Source: Ischnura elegans (taxonomy: Eukaryota; Arthropoda; Insecta; Odonata; Coenagrionidae). From it: a DNA stretch of 64,000 nt. Below the pieces are notes generated by a model. That model was not told where the DNA came from, did not search any database, and saw nothing but the letters and a program-made list of their open reading frames with translations. The stretch lies in the NCBI RefSeq assembly GCF_921293095.1, contig NC_060253.1:76483992-76547991 (forward strand), read 5' to 3'. Of this stretch, positions 59,551 to 64,000 are shown piece after piece (position 1 is the first letter of the stretch; the number at the start of each line of letters is the position of its first letter). Made by a program: the position numbers and the translations under genes.

Positions 59551-61799
59551 AAGCGCCTAGCAAGGGGTTATAAAAAGTGTTGAAACCTTGGGGAAGGAAA
59601 AAGTTTTCCGGTAGACGGGAAACGGAATGGAGGAAGTGGAGAAGTGTGTATAATGTTATTCTCACACTCGCTTCAGCAAGGGTTTGGGCAGCATTCTCTT
59701 TGTCGCGACTTAAGGAGGGAGAGAGAGTTTTTTTCCTCCATGCCTCAAGGCTGCCTTACACTCTGGTAGCAAACGCACTCTCCGACGTCGTCTCAAATTC
59801 AACTTTCTTTTTCTACCCAAGAATGCTGCGGCGAAAATTTTTATCCCCCCCCCCCCAACTTTGCTTCTCTCTCACTGGCGTAGTATTCTTCAACTCCCAC
59901 TGCTCTCTTTTTTTTATTCGAGAAATTCTCTTGGCCTCCCACACCAGACGTTTGAGGAATGCGTCGGAACATGGAAACTTTTCGGCAAGGAACAATAAAA
60001 GTTTTGAGGAACTTTTGAATCGAGTTGCAGTGCTTTACCTCATTTGACGCATGCCGCTCGGATCAAGTTCTAGGTTGACAGGATAGAGCATATTTCGTGG
60101 CTACTTATAGGGCCTATGCTACAAAAACCCTGAACGCATTGTTTCTCAAATACAGGGAAATTGTGCATCCATTGACAGTTATAGGTACCTACTTTGATTC
60201 ACTTTCTTGACTTTATATCGGTATTCAAAGTATTCGTACGAGTTGGATTCATGGATTCTTGGGGTGGCAGCTTTGCGCTCAGCCTAAAAAGCCAGTATTA
60301 ATCTCCTAGTTCGCCAGGAATAATAAGATATCTACAACCAAACACGCACTTTTATTCCTCCATTTTCAACTTATTTCAAAACAAGCTCTGACATCACTAA
60401 CTTTCAATTTCATGTCGGAGGCCTCCCTTTCCATTGGAAATCTAAGAAGGGAATCTAGGAATCTGTATTAATAATCGATTCAAAATTCCCTGTGAAACCA
60501 GCGTAGACATGAAATAAGGTTCCATCACCAGCGCTATCAGTACGCTCGGTCACCATTACTTTTCTGTTTATCTATTCAGATATCTTACTCAGTGTCTCCT
60601 TTTATCTTTAAAATTTATGAAAACTTAAAGATAAATGAAAAGAATGTTACTTATATGTTGTTACCCTACAAAAGCCTTATTTTCAGTTTCTCTCAACTAA
60701 CGAAGTTTACGGCATTTTGGACTAACAATTAGCGTACGATTTATACCATTACTTTGCAATATCATACACGGCGTCATTAACAAAAAACATTGCTATGAAC
60801 GATTTATAAAATAGATTACCAATGCGCACCACCAGCAATATCTTTAATATTACCTTCACGACTTGCGAATTCCCGTTAAATTCTGCTTCCTTATTCTTCC
60901 ATCCTAGTACACTATCAGCCAGCCTCACAGCATCTGTCCTTTTATTTTCTAATTTCTATTTTAAAGGATTAAACCGGGAAGAAAATAATTACAGAATTGT
61001 TATAAATAATTACGGAAATAATTATTATATTATGTTACTAGTTCGACCGACAATAATCGACTTCGACTGAGCCTAAAATATTTTGATCACTGCTCATTCT
61101 CAGATTATCTCATTTTTTGTTGAAATACCTTATTTTTCATGTAATTTAAATGTTTTCATTGTCCATTCTACATATTTATGATAAAAAACTTTTGTGTTTC
61201 AAGAGCATTCAATCGCATAAGGAATAAGCTCTCGCAAAATGGGAATGGAGATTATTTCAGGATATCTCACTTGCCAAGAATGATGGCAAGTGAAAGATGA
61301 TCTTAGATGAAGGTAAGAATAGTATAACTTTCATTAAATCTAAATCCAAAAATACCGTAGTGGATAACAGGAGAGGCATCTCCCAACAGACCACCTATTT
61401 GTTAGATTTATTGAATTTAAATTAAGTTTGTACCAAAATTATCTCTAGATATTGTAAATCGTTCTAAAACTGTGTAGATTGCCCTTGTAAGATTATGTAT
61501 TTTGCATTATTTAAAACTTTAGCGTCAACGGTGTGTGAGAACTATTCTAGGGTACCTACACAATTGAGTAAGAAAACTAAAGCAAGACTTTTCTGGTGAC
61601 TTTAACTGTGCTACCCCTTAACACGCCCGAGATCTTTTTAATCTAATATAATTATACTCCAAAGCCAAAATTAAGTTAAATCACAACTTTTCTTGGGCCA
61701 ATCACCAGCGCACAATTCCAATACCCATTCAACGACCATTTTCTCTCCCATCGACGCAGTTCGCAAAGTCTTCACCCGAGCCTCCGTTCCTATTTGTGA

Positions 61800-62120
61800 A
61801 TAGGTACGTACCTACCAACGATCGAGGGAATTCTTCTTGCGCCAATCACGCGGGGGCAAATACCGAGTCGATTGCATATGCAGCGGGAGATGAAAGCGAT
61901 GGAGCAGCGAGAGCAGGGAGACGCTCGCTCTCTTCGGCGTGGGAATAATTCAATAGGAGGGAAAGGTATTTCTCATTTGGGGCGCAGGATGCCGCCACTT
62001 GTGTCGCCCTCATCAGCGTCCTCACCGGCGGAACTGGATTCGAGGGCGTTTTAGCAAGAGGGTCATTTGCATTGGAGCGAGGTCGGGACTCAAGACTCGC
62101 GGTTATGGGTAAGAGAAAAT
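61800..62120. other. GC- and CpG-richer island
   Basis: About 300 bp with many CG dinucleotides (GCGGGAG, ACGCTCGCTC, GCGTCCTCACCGGCGG) in AT-rich DNA, open on both strands (60 codons plus, 96 codons minus). It overlaps the start of the duplicated block at 62079. It might be a promoter/5' exon region or a repeat-derived island. Nothing in it is diagnostic. Confidence 0.3.
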
Positions 62121-62620
62121 CCCTCCGCGCAGTCACGCTTAACTTGGTAGGCTAATCAGGCGTAATCTGAATGAAGGACGTTCTAATGTCTGGCGAAGTA
62201 ATCGGCTGAATTCAAAAGACGCACATATACCTAAGCAATGAAATAATTATTAAATGCACTAAAGGCGTGCAACATTACGAAAAATTTAACCATCAATTAA
62301 TTACATTTCATTAGTGTTAAGTCAATTTATCCTTTTCATTTTGAAAGAGTTTTTCCATTTGAGATATGAATACACACTGAACACAGTATTTCAGAAATGG
62401 AAGAACGTCAACAGAGTGTAAAAATTGAAGATTGGTTATGTTCAACTATGTTTTTGCTTGAATGATTCTTAAAATAGAATGCTGCAAATGTGAAGCTAAA
62501 TATGTCAATCAAATAAAACCAGATATTAAAATTAAATATCGCCATTCATTGAAGCGTTCGGCAACGCTATTTTCTCCCTCGTAACAGTTTCTGACGAATC
62601 GCAGTGCTTTATTTGGTATT
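62079..62620. repeat. duplicated block, copy 1
   Basis: GAGGTC, GACTCGCGGTTATGG, GAGAAAATC.CTCCG.GCAGTCA and GGTAGGCTA.TCAGGCGTAATC open both this copy and 62768 onward. Looser similarity continues through ATTAAATG..CTAA, GTTxAGTCAA and CTGAA.ACAGTATTTCA. A LINE fragment lies at its right end. Confidence 0.85.
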
Positions 62621-62690
62621 TTTTACGCTTCACGGATTACAATTTTTTCTGGACCGGGTCTTATGCACTTGACGAATCCTAGCATCTATT
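62545..62690 (-). mobile_element. LINE fragment with internal deletion
   Basis: On the minus strand one frame reads LGFVKCIRPGPEKIVIREA, a stop, then KALRFVRNCYEGENSVAERF. These are segments near the end of the reverse-transcriptase protein of CR1/Jockey-like non-LTR elements (LGF-[IV]-K-R...; R-R-A-x-R-F-V). The segment that normally separates them, around LVRPxLEYxxxVWDP, is missing, so the copy carries a deletion. Confidence 0.75.
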
Positions 62691-62767
62691 AGGTAATAAA
62701 ATGGCAAAATTGAATCCATTCATTTTTATTATGAATTTTATTCTTTAATATTAACGCATGAGGCCTT

Positions 62768-63580
62768 GAGGTCAGGTATTGAGACTCGCGGTTATGGAAA
62801 CGAGAAAATCTCTCCGTGCAGTCAGATTTAATTTGGTAGGCTAGTCAGGCGTAATCTGAAAGAAGGAGGTTTGATGGTTCCTTAGCGAAGTAATCTTGGT
62901 TAATTCAAAAGTTCCCTTAGCAGGAATGAATCAGCACTGAGTAATCATTAAATGTGTTAAGGACCTGCTACAGTGTGAAAAATTAATGTAATATTTTATT
63001 TAAGTATAATTCCATTTCATGTTGAGTCAAATTAACCCTTTCTAACCGAGAGCTTCTTCTGGGAGAAATGTAACTTCTCAATCAAAAACTGTGAAAATGT
63101 TCCACTCAATAATTTTTGCAGAAGTTACATGTTCCACCATTAAACTTTATAGTACCAAAAGAGCACATAATTCCAAATTTTCCGGTATACATATGAAATT
63201 GTAAATATTTTTGGCATTATTTAGAAGCGTCATTGGGTTATAGTGGGTTAAGCGTCTGAATTCTGTGGAGTCTTCCGCGCTCAGGTTTAACTACACTCTG
63301 AATACAGTATTTCATACGAAAATGAAAGCCATCGTAAGAGATTACAAATTGATTAATCATTATGCTCATCTCTTGTTTAACCAAACACACATGTGAAGAT
63401 AAGTTTATTCTTTAAATAGAATGTTGAAATGTGGTGCTAAAATAAATGCCATATTTCGACTGAAATGGAAATTTAACTCAAAAATGTTGTTAAGTTTTGC
63501 TGTGATCGTCGAATAACATATAGTTCTAAGATTATTTAAAATCTAGCTGCATAAATGGCTCTCGTTTCTATGACCACGTG
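62768..63580. repeat. duplicated block, copy 2 (interrupted)
   Basis: Begins GAGGTCAGGTATTGAGACTC and follows copy 1 through GTAATC..GxxxAATTCAAAAG, ATTAAATG, GAAAAATTxA and GTTGAGTCAAATTAA. It is then interrupted by a 212-bp piggyBac-like MITE. Similarity resumes with ACTCTGAATACAGTATTTCA and AAATAGAATG.TG.AAATGTG. Block-to-block spacing grows from 689 bp before the insertion to about 920 bp after it. Confidence 0.8.
63036..63247. mobile_element. piggyBac-like MITE with TTAA flanks
   Basis: The 212-bp element begins CCCTTTCTAACCG, ends GGGTTATAGTGGG, and is flanked by TTAA at 63032-63035 and 63248-63251. The inverted ends match at 9 of 13 positions. TTAA duplication with CCC...GGG termini is the piggyBac superfamily signature. 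It is non-coding. Related copies lie at 33066-33280 and 34490-34650. Confidence 0.85.
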
Positions 63581-63739
63581 ATGACGTAACTGTCGTTCAT
63601 GTTAAATTTTCAAAATACCTCCTTCATACATTTGGATAAAATATATCATATTTAATAATCAAATACGAAAATACTGACTATTTGTAGTTTGTTACAAGAT
63701 GTGTTCTAGTGTATTTGACAGAGCATTATTAAAAGCTTT

Positions 63740-64000
63740 ATAGTTTGAGGCAAAATCATATCTATATCTTTCCGTTAGGTAAAATATCTCTCTTTATTTA
63801 TTATTCCTGTTGGACCTGTAAATAAGGAAATGCAGAAAATTATAATATGTTGCTCTCCGTGTTCCTTAAAAAACGTGTGATTCTAATCTATCATGCCTAT
63901 CACGTAGCCTCTGGTCGCCAGCAGCTCCTTAACTTACTATTTATTTAAATGTTTAGTGACGCTCTTTTCTCACTCGTAGCAGTTTCTGACGAATAGTAGA
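63740..64000 (-). mobile_element. LINE 3' fragment at window edge
   Basis: On the minus strand from the edge, LFVRNCYE, stop, EKSVTKHLNK matches the frame at 62545-62690. The sequence from about 63930 to 63760 matches 41405-41190 (GTTCGGCAAAA/GTTAGGTAAAA, TCTCTCTT.ATTTAT, GGACCTG.AAATA, TGTTCTCTGTGT/TGCTCTCCGTGT). It is the same LINE family as at 41 kb, heavily decayed, and continues beyond the window. Confidence 0.75.

Noticed and set aside
59577..60047. 156-codon plus-strand frame
   Set aside because: No recognisable motif. It includes a poly-C run and mixed composition, and no splice sites link it to other coding sequence.
1..64000. CRISPR arrays, rRNA genes, prokaryotic operons
   Set aside because: No regular short repeats with unique spacers, no rRNA-like sequence and no bacterial gene organisation. 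The spliced receptor gene and SINEs show eukaryotic DNA.

Overview
The window looks like nuclear DNA from an arthropod, most likely an insect. It is AT-rich, has long introns with GT-AG splice sites, has no operon-like ORFs, and is full of decayed transposable elements (tRNA-derived SINEs, LINE 3' ends, MITEs). The order cannot be fixed by reading alone.

One protein-coding gene is securely visible, on the minus strand: the 3' part of a class B (secretin-type) GPCR best matched to the pigment-dispersing factor receptor, Pdfr. Six exons join in one frame (35575-35473, 33590-33473, 29176-29107, 27175-27090, 25025-24842, 10851-10183). Their summed length is 1230 nt, which is 409 codons plus a TAA stop, and every junction phase agrees. 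They cover TM3 through TM7 plus a long 222-residue cytoplasmic tail. The extracellular hormone-binding domain and TM1-TM2 were not found in the 28 kb upstream (35.6-64 kb), so those exons probably lie beyond the window. The last intron is about 14 kb. The terminal exon is a strikingly GC-rich island in AT-rich DNA and encodes an arginine-, glycine- and glutamate-rich low-complexity tail.

Layout: 1-9.7 kb is gene-free AT-rich DNA with scattered degenerate repeats. 9.7-10.2 kb is the 3' flank of Pdfr and carries degraded copies of the end of the coding exon. 10.2-35.6 kb is the Pdfr 3' gene body, whose introns hold SINEs, a minisatellite, inverted-repeat hairpins, tandem duplications, and piggyBac-like and mariner-like MITEs. 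35.6-64 kb is Pdfr upstream intron or intergenic DNA with a 166-bp tandem duplication, three LINE fragments, a SINE, a 36-bp-arm foldback flanked by a 15-bp direct repeat, a hAT-type MITE with an 8-bp target duplication, and a duplicated block at the right end interrupted by a piggyBac-like MITE. No complete autonomous transposon, rRNA gene, functional tRNA gene or CRISPR array was seen.
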